Positions 1 through 6,771 of a stretch of 6,834 nucleotides of DNA are shown piece after piece (the stretch's first letter is position 1; each line of letters opens with the position of its first letter). Under the pieces are notes generated by a model. That model had not been told where the DNA came from. It searched no databases and was given only the letters and a program-made list of their open reading frames with translations. Source of the stretch: Bacillota bacterium (GTDB lineage Bacteria; Bacillota; Clostridia; Oscillospirales; Oscillospiraceae); NCBI GenBank assembly GCA_009781925.1, contig WQUU01000076.1, positions 1-6,834 on the forward strand, written 5' to 3'. A program made the position numbers and the translations under genes.

Positions 1-88
1 GGACTTTGGTCGCCTCTCCAACGATGCCCCATACGACCCAGTTGGGCCGTTGCTTGAGGATTCTGGGGATATTGTTATACAGCTTCAT
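1..88 (-). CDS. N-terminus of a primase-like replication protein (partial)
   Basis: ATG at 88-86 opens a minus-strand frame that continues past the window edge for 29 codons, beginning MKLYNNIPRILKQRPNWVVW. The start is well supported by the GAGGTGAT ribosome site and by the four-base ATGA overlap with the giant gene's stop, which implies co-transcription and translational coupling. The pattern of a short lead, then 'IP..L...P.WV.WG', is one I associate with the N-terminus of phage and mobile-element primases or primase-polymerases (primase-helicase proteins with a PrimPol/NrS-1-like start). No catalytic residue is in view, so this is recognition by resemblance only. A replication role would fit an element that must convert or copy its DNA after transfer. 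Confidence 0.6.
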   Translation of the reverse strand, partial: MKLYNNIPRILKQRPNWVVWGIVGEATKV

Positions 89-3000
89 CGCGCATCACCT
101 CGATCCCGGCTCTTCCTCTGGGGTTGCGCCGCCTCGTCGCCCTCGTCGGGCGCTTCGTCGAGGATTTCATGGTCTTGCTCGTTGAGCTTCAGCGCGATGG
201 TGAGTTCGGCCAGCCGCGCGGTCTTCTCCGCAAGTTCCTGTTCGCGGGGGAAGGGCGCCTGCGCTTCGGCCTTTGCCGTTTCCAACTGTGCTTTTACAGC
301 GTCGAGCTGTTCCCGGCACTTCTGCAACCGAGGCTCCATGCCCTCCAGGGCGTTGTCCAATCGGGTGATGTTGCCGAAAACATCTGTACCGAGCGAAACC
401 GTGTGGGAGAGCTGGTCTTTGAGGGTGATGCGATACTCCTTGCCAAAGGTGTCAAAGAACAAGTCCATAGGAAAACCCCGATACTCGCCTAGAGGCACGG
501 CATCGGGGTTTTTCATGGTCTTGCAGGCTTCGAGGATGGCGGCTCCGGCTTCCTTCTTGTCATCAAAACGCATACCGCCGACTGTCATACCCACAAAGCC
601 GTCGCCCTGGGGCTTCGGATGTTCGGCGGCGCGGGAGATGTCATGCTCATAACCCGCAATCCGCTCGGCCAGCCGCTTCATATCGGCGGGATAGGTTTTG
701 AAGATTTGATTCTCTAATTCGTACTTTTGGCTGAGATGGCTGCTTTTCAGGGTTTTGAGCTTGTTGACCTCGGCCTCCAGGCTGCACCGCTCAATGATCA
801 GGGGGTTGCCCGTCGCCAGCGCCTTGATCTCGGCGTAATTCAAGGCCACCTCATCAACCTCCTGCATGATACGGGCGGGACTTTTGGACGTGAACACCTG
901 CGAGATGCCGCGCTGCTTATTTTCTATAATTTGGTAACAGTAGGCGTCAAATGTCCCTTCCGTGACGTAGCGGTAGATGTGGACTTCGGGGTTTTTGTTC
1001 CCCCGGCGCTCAATTCTACCAGCGCGCTGTTCTAGGTCTCGGGGCCGCCAGGGGCAATCGAGATCATGGCTGGCAATGAGCAAATCCTGAGCGTTCATGC
1101 CCGCTCCCATCTTGGAGGTGGAACCCATCAACACCCGGATGCTGCCGCTCCGTACCTTTGCGACGATCTCTTTTTTCTGCGCCTCGTTGTGCGCCTCATG
1201 GATAAAGGCGATTTCCTCGGCGGGGATTCCACGGGCAATCAGTTTGGATTTCAGGTCATCATACACGTTGAAGGCCCCGTCGCCGTGGGGCGTGGATAAG
1301 TCCGAAAACACAAGCTGTGTCAGTCGGTTTTCCTTTGTTTCCTCCCAAATCCGAAACACGTTTTCGGCGCAGGCGTTGACTTTGCTGTCGGGGTAGTCGG
1401 GCAGCAGGGGATTGATGATCCGCTGATCAAGAGCGATCTTGCGCCCATCGTTCGTGATGAGCAACATGTTGTCCTCATCGGCTGAAACCATACGGTTGCG
1501 AATGCGTTCGGCGCGGTCTGCTAAACCCGCGATCATCTCCCGCTGCATCTCGCTGGGTTTGGTGACAACCGTGTGATAGTTGACCTTCGGTGTCGGAAGA
1601 TTGAGCATGTCCTTGGTCTGGATGTCCGCGACCTCCTTGAACATGGACATCAGCTCCGGGAGGTTGTAGAAACTGGAAAAGCGGGTTTTCATCTGAAAAC
1701 CCCGGCCCTCGGGGGTCAGCTCCAGCGCGGTGACAGTCTCCCCGAAGGTGCTCGACCAACAGTCAAAGTGCTGCAATCCCTGCTTTCTCAGAGTATCGTA
1801 CTGCAAATACCGCTGCATGGTGAAAACTTCGGCGAGGGTATTAGAAACCGGGGTGCCTGTGGCAAAAACGGCGCCGCGGTTGCCCGTGAGTTCGTCCAAA
1901 TACCGCGTTTTCATAAACAGATCGGACGCTTTTTGGCTCTCTGTCTGCGAAATACCGCCGACGTTCCGCATTTTTGTTATCAGATAGAGATTTTTGAACA
2001 GATCCGCCTCGTCCACAAAAAGCGCGTCCACGCCCAACTCCTCGAATGTCACCAGGCTGTCCTTGCGGCTCTGATCGTTGAGCTTGCTCAATTTGACTTG
2101 CAGCGATTTTACCGCCTTTTCCATCTGCTTGATGGTGAAGCGTTCGCCATTTTGCCGCTTGATTTCCTCGATCCCCTCGGTGATGTCCCAAATCTGCTGC
2201 TCCAGCGAACGCCGCTGGCGCTCCAGGCTCATGGGCACCTTCTCGAACTGGCTGTGCGCGATGATGACGCCATCATAGTCACCGGTGGCAATGCGGGCGC
2301 AGAATTTTCTGCGGTTCTTTTTTTCAAAATCTTTGGCCGTCGCCATCAGCACGTTCGCGGAGGGATACAGCTTGAAGAAGTCGGCGGCAAAGTCCCCGAT
2401 GATGTTGTTGGGAACCACGAACATCGCCTTACTGCACAGCCCCAGCCGCTTCGCCTCCATGCCCGCCGCGATCATCTCATAGCTCTTTCCGGCCCCGACC
2501 ACATGGCCGAACAGGGCGTTGCCGCCGTAGAGGTGACGCGCCACGGCGTTGACCTGGTGGGCATCCAGCTTGATCTCGGGGTTCATGCCGGGAAAATGGA
2601 TGTGCCGCCCGTCGTACTCGCGAGGCCGGATGGAGTTGAAGCGGGTGTTATAGAGCTCGCAGAGCCGGTCCCGGCGGGCGGGGTCTTTCCAAATCCACTC
2701 GGCAAACTGGGCCTTGATGATGTCCTGCTTATCCTGCGCGATGGCGGTCTCTTTCTTATTGAGAACGCGCTTCTCATTCCCGTGCTCGTCCCGCACGGTA
2801 TCGAACACGCGGACGCTGCGCAGATTCAGCGTCTGCTCAATGATCTGGTAGGCGTTCATGCGCCGGGTACCGTAGGTGTTGAATGAGCGGATATTTTCCC
2901 TGTCTAAACTCTTTTCCGTGACATTCCACTCCGCCGTATGGGTGGAGTACAGAACCTGGATGCGGTTTTGCCCCCGCCAGTTCGTGCGGAGCAGTTCAAA

Positions 3001-6000
3001 AATAAACTGCCGGTAGATTTCAGGCGGTATCCATGTGGCCCCGAGCCGCACGGAAATTTCGGGCGCGGTCAGGTCTTTGGGCTGGACGGCAGTGAGAGCG
3101 GCGACGTTTGGGGCATAGCTGGGGTCGATTGCGGCCAGCTCCTTCGCAAAGTGCAGCTTTTCGCGCACATTGCCGCTCAAATACTCGTCCGCCGTCACCC
3201 AGTTGTCCCCGCCGTCCTGCCGTGGAACCTTGAAAATCACACCCTCCAACTCGGCTGCGATGGCGTCAGCGCTCATGCCCGTAAGCCCTGCCATGAAGTC
3301 CAAATCCACCTTCGCGCACTCGCCAATAGACACCGCCAGGGCCTCGCTGGCCGTATCCACATGGGTGATGGGGCGGTAGGGTCTGATCGTCCTCTTGCTG
3401 AACATATCCGCCTTGGCCTTGAATTGCAGGTTTTCGTCCAGCACCTCCAGGGAGCAGAGCAGCGGGTAGCTCTCGTCATCCGAAAACGCCATATTATTGG
3501 CCCGGTCGTTGATGATGCCGTATTTGCGGGTGTAACCGTCGTACAGGCGGTTGAGGTTCGCCTGCTCCGCGCGGATGTCGGCGTCGGGGTAGTCTTCGGT
3601 TTGGTAGCTGATGAGGCGGCGCACGGATTCGCGGATCGCGACAAGGCCCTTGACGCGGCTCTGCGCCGTCGCCGACAGCTCTTTCGGAACCATCCGGCTG
3701 TTCTCACGGTAATAAATCTGGCCCTCCACCACCGTAAAGCTGAAATTGCGGACAGATGGGTCGGCAGGAATAGAACCGTCCGTTTCCTGCTCATCCTCGT
3801 CGCGCTCGATGTCGCTGATCTCGGCGTGGATGTTGCTAATCGCCTCATCCAGCAGGTCGGAAAGCTCGCGGTCAGGGAACGGGGCGCATGTGGTTTCCTT
3901 TTCATTGCCGTACATGCTCTTGTCATAGGCCATTGTGCCGAGCACCATGTCCGGGTGCTCGACAAAGTAGCTGTTGACGGGAACGCCGCTTTCGGTCTGG
4001 CCCAGGTGAACCCATTCCGGTTCAACATCCACCATGCGGTCACGCTTTTGCAGGAAGATAATATCGGTGGTGACTTCGGTTCCGGCGTTGGCGAGGAAGG
4101 CATTGTTCGGAAGGCGGATCGCGCCCAAAAGCTCCGCGCGCTGGGCAATATACCGGCGCACGGCGGGATTCTGTTTGTCGAGCGTGCCTTTGGACGTGAT
4201 AAACGCGATCACGCCGCCGGGCCGCACCTTATCCAGGGTTTTGGCGAAAAAGTAATCGTGGATCAGGAATTTGTACTTGTCATACTTCTTGTCGCTCACG
4301 CCGTAGCCGCCGAAGGGGATGTTCCCGACGGCGAGGTCAAAAAAGCTGTCGGGCAGGGCCGTATTCTCGTAGCCCTGAATGGCGATGCTGTTCCTCGGGT
4401 AAAGCTGTTGCGCGATACGTCCGGTGATAGGGTCTATCTCGATTCCGAACACCTTGCTGCCGCTCATGTTGTCGGGCAAAAGCCCTTGGAAATTGCCGAT
4501 GCCGCAGCCGGGATCGAGGATGTTGCCCGTGGTGAAGCCCATGTTTTCGATAGCTCTGTAGATGGCCTTGATCACCAGCGGCGAGGTGTAGTGGGCGTTC
4601 AGCGTGGTGGCCCGCGCGCTGGCGTACTCTTCCGGGGTCAGCAGGGCCGCGAGTTCCGCGTACTCTTCCTCCCAACCTGCGCGGTGCTCATCAAACGCCT
4701 GCGGCAGGCCGCCCCAGCCGACATAGCGGGACAAAACTTCCTGTTCCTCCGGCGTGGCCAAGCGGCCCTCTTTTTCGAGGCCCAGCAGGGTATTGATCGC
4801 GGTAAGATTGTTGTAGAACTTTGTTTTCGCGCCGCCGCCGCCCAGATCATCGTCAATGATACGGTAGTTGTGGCGCTCGGACATGGGGATGTTGGGGAAA
4901 GCGTCAAAATAATTGGCGCGGGCTGGTTTTTTCTTCTGCTCCCAGACGGGGGTGATTGTGGACTTGGATTCTTCCGGTTCCGGCGCTTCCTCATAGATCG
5001 GATCATACTGGCGCATGAAATCCAGTGATTCGCTGCGGAAAATGGGAAAACCGCTGCCACCTTCAAAGGTCATGTCCCGCAGGCTTACCCGCTCCGACAC
5101 CATGTTAACCTCGTCAACGACGAAAGCCCGCCCGTCTATATTGTAGCGGTCGCCGGGTGCGGGGGTATATGGTGCTGGCTCCATTTCCGGCTCTGGCGCG
5201 GGGTCTTCGGTGAGGTATTTACTTTCTATATAGTCGGTAATATCCTCAACATCGTCCATAGAGGTATCGGCACGATGCTCTTCAATCGCCACGGCGATCA
5301 GTTCATCCGATACGGCAAAACCGCGCAGAGACAATTCCTCGCGTACCTGTTCCTCCAGCGGCGGGAGCTTTGCCCAGTCCGGGCAATCCGGGTCGGTTTC
5401 GTGTAACTCCAGCATGTCTCTACGGTCAGCGGCAATATCCTGATACACGCGGTCAAGGATGTCCTCCAGCATCCAGTCTTGGAAGTATGGCAATCCAAAC
5501 GCTTTAAGAAGGCCGGGATATACCTCGCGTTCGTCCGCTTCGTTCAGGAATAAACCGATTTCATCTTCGGCTTCACCAGCCGTCGTGTCACGGTCACGCA
5601 GGAAGGGGTATATTTCACTTTGCCGGATGTCCTCAAGCAACATCGGTAGATACTTTTTATAGAGGACACGCGGCGTTTCTTCTACAGCGATTGGCTGTTC
5701 CCGCACATCTGATTCCGACTGGATTTCAACTATTGCAGTCATCAAATGCTCGTTCGCGGGGTTTTCAGCCACCTTGCGGTCAAATTCATCCCGCGGCATT
5801 TCAGTCCCCAGCAGCGGAAACTCCGCGTCATAGAGGTTGACTGTGGAATCATCGAACGCCATTACCGAATACTCATGAGCGCCGATATACACCGTATCGC
5901 CCAAATGATAAACCGGGCGGCGGGGGTACAATTGTTCCAGTTCCACTCTAAACTGGCGGGCGTTGTAACGCTCAAAAGAAACGGTGGCCGCCCCCTCCAT

Positions 6001-6771
6001 CGTGTGCATAGCGGCCACTAGCAGGTCAACCTTTAGCGGGTCTTTGAACAGCGCGTCAATCTGTCCAGCGTTGGTGGCGTCGGCCAGCTCGGATAAACCG
6101 TGCTGTTTCAGCTTCTCTTTTAGATACCCATCCAGCCCGTTGATGAAGTCCGCGAGCCGTAGAGATAAGCTGTCCCGTTTTTCAGCAGGTGGCAAGCTGG
6201 CCGTGGCATTAATAAACTCACTCTTTTGCCGCAGAATCGCTTGATCTTCAATATACTGAAGATATTGCGGATACAGCTCGTCTTTATCCTTTGCGCTAAG
6301 ATAGCGGTCGGCGGCGATAAGTTCACCGATTCGTTTTGCAACCTTTTTCCATGACAGCCTGAAATCCACCTCGGGGACAAACCGATCACCTTTTCCGAAC
6401 CTGTATCCCCGTGCGTCGTAGTCAACCCAAAATTTGCTATCGCCGAATGGCGAATGGCCGCCTGTGCCAAATGCCTCTTTCAGAAATTTGACGGTTTCAT
6501 CTTCGGTATGCTGTTCCTGAAAATGTTGATAGATGCGGAAACGCAGTTGAAATATGCCCGCGCCGTTTTCACGGCAGAGTTCTTCGTCCACAACCTCCTG
6601 CGGTATGAGCATAGAAAAAGCGGAAGGTTTTTCGGCTTGCGCCGTCATACCTTCCGCTTCTTCGATCCGCTGTATCTGTTCCTCTGGGCTTGGGAGATTT
6701 AGCTGTAGATCAGTTCGGCCAGGATCGCTTCCTCCGCGCTGCGCCGGATGTTGTTCATTCTGCCTACCCAC
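85..6771 (-). CDS. Giant DNA methyltransferase-helicase fusion protein (N6-adenine MTase plus Snf2-like SF2 helicase) of a conjugative element
   Basis: Up to 2228 residues. In order: N-terminal module (about 44-520), Pro/Glu linker (521-540), small beta-type domain (535-590), methyltransferase (631-910), conserved middle region (911-1395), SF2 helicase (1400-1960) and a coiled-coil C-terminus. Seen directly: SAM motif LDPGCGIGNF (752-761), catalytic-type NIPF (817-820), Walker A GAGKS (1426-1430), DEAD (1587-1590), ATGTPVSN (1637-1644) and motif VI QRAGRIERRG (1915-1924). From family knowledge, such proteins are carried by Tn1549/CTn-like elements of Clostridia; DarB of phage P1 has a similar fusion and protects DNA from restriction. 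A cytoplasmic, ATP-driven DNA-modifying or DNA-protecting role is inferred. The start is uncertain. GTG at 6771 has no good ribosome site and codes doubtful sequence for about 22 residues. ATG at 6648 (residue 42) has GGAAGG only one base upstream, and would drop family-like residues 23-41. The frame is open to the window edge. The stop overlaps the next gene's ATG. The reading is otherwise uninterrupted. Confidence 0.93.
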   Translation of the reverse strand: MGRQNEQHPAQRGGSDPGRTDLQLNLPSPEEQIQRIEEAEGMTAQAEKPSAFSMLIPQEVVDEELCRENGAGIFQLRFRIYQHFQEQHTEDETVKFLKEAFGTGGHSPFGDSKFWVDYDARGYRFGKGDRFVPEVDFRLSWKKVAKRIGELIAADRYLSAKDKDELYPQYLQYIEDQAILRQKSEFINATASLPPAEKRDSLSLRLADFINGLDGYLKEKLKQHGLSELADATNAGQIDALFKDPLKVDLLVAAMHTMEGAATVSFERYNARQFRVELEQLYPRRPVYHLGDTVYIGAHEYSVMAFDDSTVNLYDAEFPLLGTEMPRDEFDRKVAENPANEHLMTAIVEIQSESDVREQPIAVEETPRVLYKKYLPMLLEDIRQSEIYPFLRDRDTTAGEAEDEIGLFLNEADEREVYPGLLKAFGLPYFQDWMLEDILDRVYQDIAADRRDMLELHETDPDCPDWAKLPPLEEQVREELSLRGFAVSDELIAVAIEEHRADTSMDDVEDITDYIESKYLTEDPAPEPEMEPAPYTPAPGDRYNIDGRAFVVDEVNMVSERVSLRDMTFEGGSGFPIFRSESLDFMRQYDPIYEEAPEPEESKSTITPVWEQKKKPARANYFDAFPNIPMSERHNYRIIDDDLGGGGAKTKFYNNLTAINTLLGLEKEGRLATPEEQEVLSRYVGWGGLPQAFDEHRAGWEEEYAELAALLTPEEYASARATTLNAHYTSPLVIKAIYRAIENMGFTTGNILDPGCGIGNFQGLLPDNMSGSKVFGIEIDPITGRIAQQLYPRNSIAIQGYENTALPDSFFDLAVGNIPFGGYGVSDKKYDKYKFLIHDYFFAKTLDKVRPGGVIAFITSKGTLDKQNPAVRRYIAQRAELLGAIRLPNNAFLANAGTEVTTDIIFLQKRDRMVDVEPEWVHLGQTESGVPVNSYFVEHPDMVLGTMAYDKSMYGNEKETTCAPFPDRELSDLLDEAISNIHAEISDIERDEDEQETDGSIPADPSVRNFSFTVVEGQIYYRENSRMVPKELSATAQSRVKGLVAIRESVRRLISYQTEDYPDADIRAEQANLNRLYDGYTRKYGIINDRANNMAFSDDESYPLLCSLEVLDENLQFKAKADMFSKRTIRPYRPITHVDTASEALAVSIGECAKVDLDFMAGLTGMSADAIAAELEGVIFKVPRQDGGDNWVTADEYLSGNVREKLHFAKELAAIDPSYAPNVAALTAVQPKDLTAPEISVRLGATWIPPEIYRQFIFELLRTNWRGQNRIQVLYSTHTAEWNVTEKSLDRENIRSFNTYGTRRMNAYQIIEQTLNLRSVRVFDTVRDEHGNEKRVLNKKETAIAQDKQDIIKAQFAEWIWKDPARRDRLCELYNTRFNSIRPREYDGRHIHFPGMNPEIKLDAHQVNAVARHLYGGNALFGHVVGAGKSYEMIAAGMEAKRLGLCSKAMFVVPNNIIGDFAADFFKLYPSANVLMATAKDFEKKNRRKFCARIATGDYDGVIIAHSQFEKVPMSLERQRRSLEQQIWDITEGIEEIKRQNGERFTIKQMEKAVKSLQVKLSKLNDQSRKDSLVTFEELGVDALFVDEADLFKNLYLITKMRNVGGISQTESQKASDLFMKTRYLDELTGNRGAVFATGTPVSNTLAEVFTMQRYLQYDTLRKQGLQHFDCWSSTFGETVTALELTPEGRGFQMKTRFSSFYNLPELMSMFKEVADIQTKDMLNLPTPKVNYHTVVTKPSEMQREMIAGLADRAERIRNRMVSADEDNMLLITNDGRKIALDQRIINPLLPDYPDSKVNACAENVFRIWEETKENRLTQLVFSDLSTPHGDGAFNVYDDLKSKLIARGIPAEEIAFIHEAHNEAQKKEIVAKVRSGSIRVLMGSTSKMGAGMNAQDLLIASHDLDCPWRPRDLEQRAGRIERRGNKNPEVHIYRYVTEGTFDAYCYQIIENKQRGISQVFTSKSPARIMQEVDEVALNYAEIKALATGNPLIIERCSLEAEVNKLKTLKSSHLSQKYELENQIFKTYPADMKRLAERIAGYEHDISRAAEHPKPQGDGFVGMTVGGMRFDDKKEAGAAILEACKTMKNPDAVPLGEYRGFPMDLFFDTFGKEYRITLKDQLSHTVSLGTDVFGNITRLDNALEGMEPRLQKCREQLDAVKAQLETAKAEAQAPFPREQELAEKTARLAELTIALKLNEQDHEILDEAPDEGDEAAQPQRKSRDRGDAR
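94..101 (-). promoter_or_regulatory. Ribosome binding site of the primase-like gene
   Basis: On the minus strand GAGGTGAT lies five bases before ATG 88-86 and is an eight-base match to the 16S rRNA anti-Shine-Dalgarno region. It is inside the last codons of the giant gene and decides the downstream start. Confidence 0.75.
172..339 (-). other. Predicted coiled coil near the C-terminus (residues 2145-2200)
   Basis: The stretch MEPRLQKCREQLDAVKAQLE followed by Ala/Glu/Lys-rich sequence and EKTARLAELTIALKL has heptad-like hydrophobic spacing, broken by a Pro-Phe-Pro turn. It is followed by an acidic segment (ILDEAPDEGDE) and a basic tail ending SRDRGDAR. Confidence 0.5.
622..804 (-). other. Predicted coiled coil, C-terminal region (residues 1990-2050)
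   Basis: Residues from about 1997 show regularly spaced Leu and charged residues (SLEAEVNKLKTLKSSHLSQK, then YELENQI and MKRLAERIAGYEHDI). This pattern fits a coiled coil just after the helicase core. It may mediate self-association or contact between lobes. Confidence 0.5.
892..2574 (-). other. Snf2-like superfamily 2 helicase/translocase domain (residues 1400-1960)
   Basis: The first RecA-like lobe has a Q-like lead (LDAHQVNAV), Walker A GHVVGAGKS (K1429), motif Ia FVVPNN, motif II VDEAD (1586-1590), motif III ATGTPVSN (1637-1644) and the Snf2-like phrase KMRNVGG between them. The second lobe has motif IV LVFSDLST (1820-1827), motif V LMGSTSKMGAGMNAQ (1881-1895) and motif VI QRAGRIERRG (1915-1924). 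All residues needed for ATP hydrolysis appear present. A helical insertion (about 1515-1575) sits between motifs Ia and II. The fold is expected to translocate on DNA, not necessarily unwind it. Confidence 0.88.
2587..4041 (-). other. Conserved middle region between methyltransferase and helicase (residues 911-1395)
   Basis: Residues 911-1395 link the two enzymatic parts. Visible pieces are VHLGQTESGVPVNSYFVEHP (922-941), an acidic stretch IERDEDEQETDGS (988-1000), YYRENSRMVPKE (1020-1031), ASEALAVSIGE (1141-1151), TADEYLSGNVREKL (1193-1206) and VRLGATWIPPE (1241-1251). From memory these are signature phrases of the clostridial element family. Their order is intact, which argues against truncation or rearrangement. 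The function is unknown; spacer or DNA-guiding roles are possible. Confidence 0.6.
4042..4881 (-). other. N6-adenine-type DNA methyltransferase domain (residues 631-910)
   Basis: The domain opens with a conserved lead-in (RHNYRIIDDDLGGGGAKTKF, then LSRYVGWGGLPQAFDE). It continues with a motif X-like NAHYTS (725-730), SAM-binding motif I LDPGCGIGNF (752-761), the acidic end of strand 2 in GIEID (E778), and motif IV NIPF (817-820), in the place of the usual N/D-P-P-Y/F. Helix and strand text after motif IV (HDYFFAKTLDKVRPGG, then AFITSKGTLDKQ) matches the gamma-type order of motifs. No separate target recognition domain is obvious, so any sequence specificity cannot be read. Motif I is canonical, which favours real SAM binding; the Ile in motif IV leaves activity uncertain. 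Confidence 0.8.
5002..5169 (-). other. Small beta-type domain, copy B (residues 535-590)
   Basis: The segment starting PAPGDRYNIDGRAFVVDEV, followed by VSLRDMTFEGGSGFPIFRSE and ending LDFMRQYD, has the same order of features as residues 286-336. It sits directly after the Pro/Glu linker and just before the methyltransferase. Its position suggests a structural or nucleic-acid-contacting module, but nothing catalytic is visible. Confidence 0.45.
5152..5211 (-). other. Pro/Glu-rich linker (residues 521-540)
   Basis: Residues 521-540 are mostly Pro, Glu, Ala and Asp with PAPEPEMEPAP at the core, typical of a disordered hinge. It separates the N-terminal module from the second small domain and lies at the boundary where base composition changes from AT-richer to GC-rich. 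Confidence 0.6.
5212..6642 (-). other. N-terminal accessory module of the giant protein (residues 44-520)
   Basis: This module precedes the methyltransferase and carries no catalytic motif that I recognise. Residues 44-155 contain the family-like pieces EKPSAFSM and FLKEAFGTGGHSPFGDSK, ending in WKKVAKRIGELI. Residues 286-345 form a small domain beginning near GDTVYIG. Residues 360-500 are helical and acidic (YKKYLPMLLEDIR, YFQDWMLEDILDRVY). From memory, comparable text occurs upstream of the methylase in clostridial element proteins, so this is a regular family part and not a random extension. Six 60-base lines sampled here average about 47% GC, against about 61% for six lines of the rest. 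The role is unknown; substrate or partner binding is a guess. Confidence 0.6.
5764..5916 (-). other. Small beta-type domain, copy A (residues 286-336)
   Basis: The segment PVYHLGDTVYIGAHEYSVM begins a short domain with alternating hydrophobic residues, then VNLYDAEFPLL and a polar DEFDRKV end. It aligns loosely with residues 535-590 of the same protein: both have Gly-Asp at the start, an Ile six residues after the Gly, an aromatic-x-Val strand, a V-x-L-x-D strand, a Phe-Pro, and an acidic/Phe end. A duplicated small barrel-like module is inferred, not proven. Confidence 0.45.
6614..6663 (-). repeat. Inverted repeat forming a terminator-like hairpin around a candidate start codon
   Basis: The arms 6614-6628 and 6649-6663 pair at 14 of 15 positions, with 11 consecutive perfect pairs (AAGCGGAAGGT against ACCTTCCGCTT). 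The 20-base loop (6629-6648) contains a nested 4-base stem, CGGC at 6633-6636 with GCCG at 6641-6644. Read on the minus strand, the 3' arm runs into CGCTTTTTCT, like an intrinsic terminator. It lies 36 bases after the upstream stop codon, and ATG 6648-6646 opens the loop. It is also coding sequence of the giant gene (residues 37-51), so it may be a by-product of codon choice. Confidence 0.45.

Noticed and set aside
50..652. Plus-strand open frame of 200 codons
   Set aside because: The Ser/Arg/Cys-rich translation has no domain, and it lies opposite the coiled-coil C-terminus of the giant gene and the start of the primase-like gene.
2002..2013. DEAD motif as evidence for a DEAD-box RNA helicase
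   Set aside because: The surrounding motifs (KMRNVGG, ATGTPVSN, QRAGRIERRG) and the fusion to a methyltransferase fit a Snf2-like DNA translocase; the four letters alone are not diagnostic.
1573..2886. Plus-strand open frame of 437 codons
   Set aside because: It is in the same antisense-aligned frame and lies opposite the helicase motifs. It has no recognisable domain and is explained by codon bias of the real gene.
3273..4148. Minus-strand open frame of 291 codons in another frame
   Set aside because: It reads as Arg/Ser/Ala/Thr-rich text typical of a shifted frame of GC-rich coding sequence, inside the intact giant gene.
2938..5028. Long plus-strand open frame of 696 codons opposite the giant gene
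   Set aside because: It is codon-aligned with the minus gene, so its stops would need TTA, CTA or TCA codons on the minus strand, which are rare in this GC-rich gene. Its translation is rich in His, Val, Gly and Arg with no domain, and the minus strand shows clear enzyme motifs.
6699..6771. Programmed -1 frameshift site
   Set aside because: No X XXY YYZ heptamer is present in the overlap, so the frame change is reported as a join of unknown cause and not as a recoding signal.
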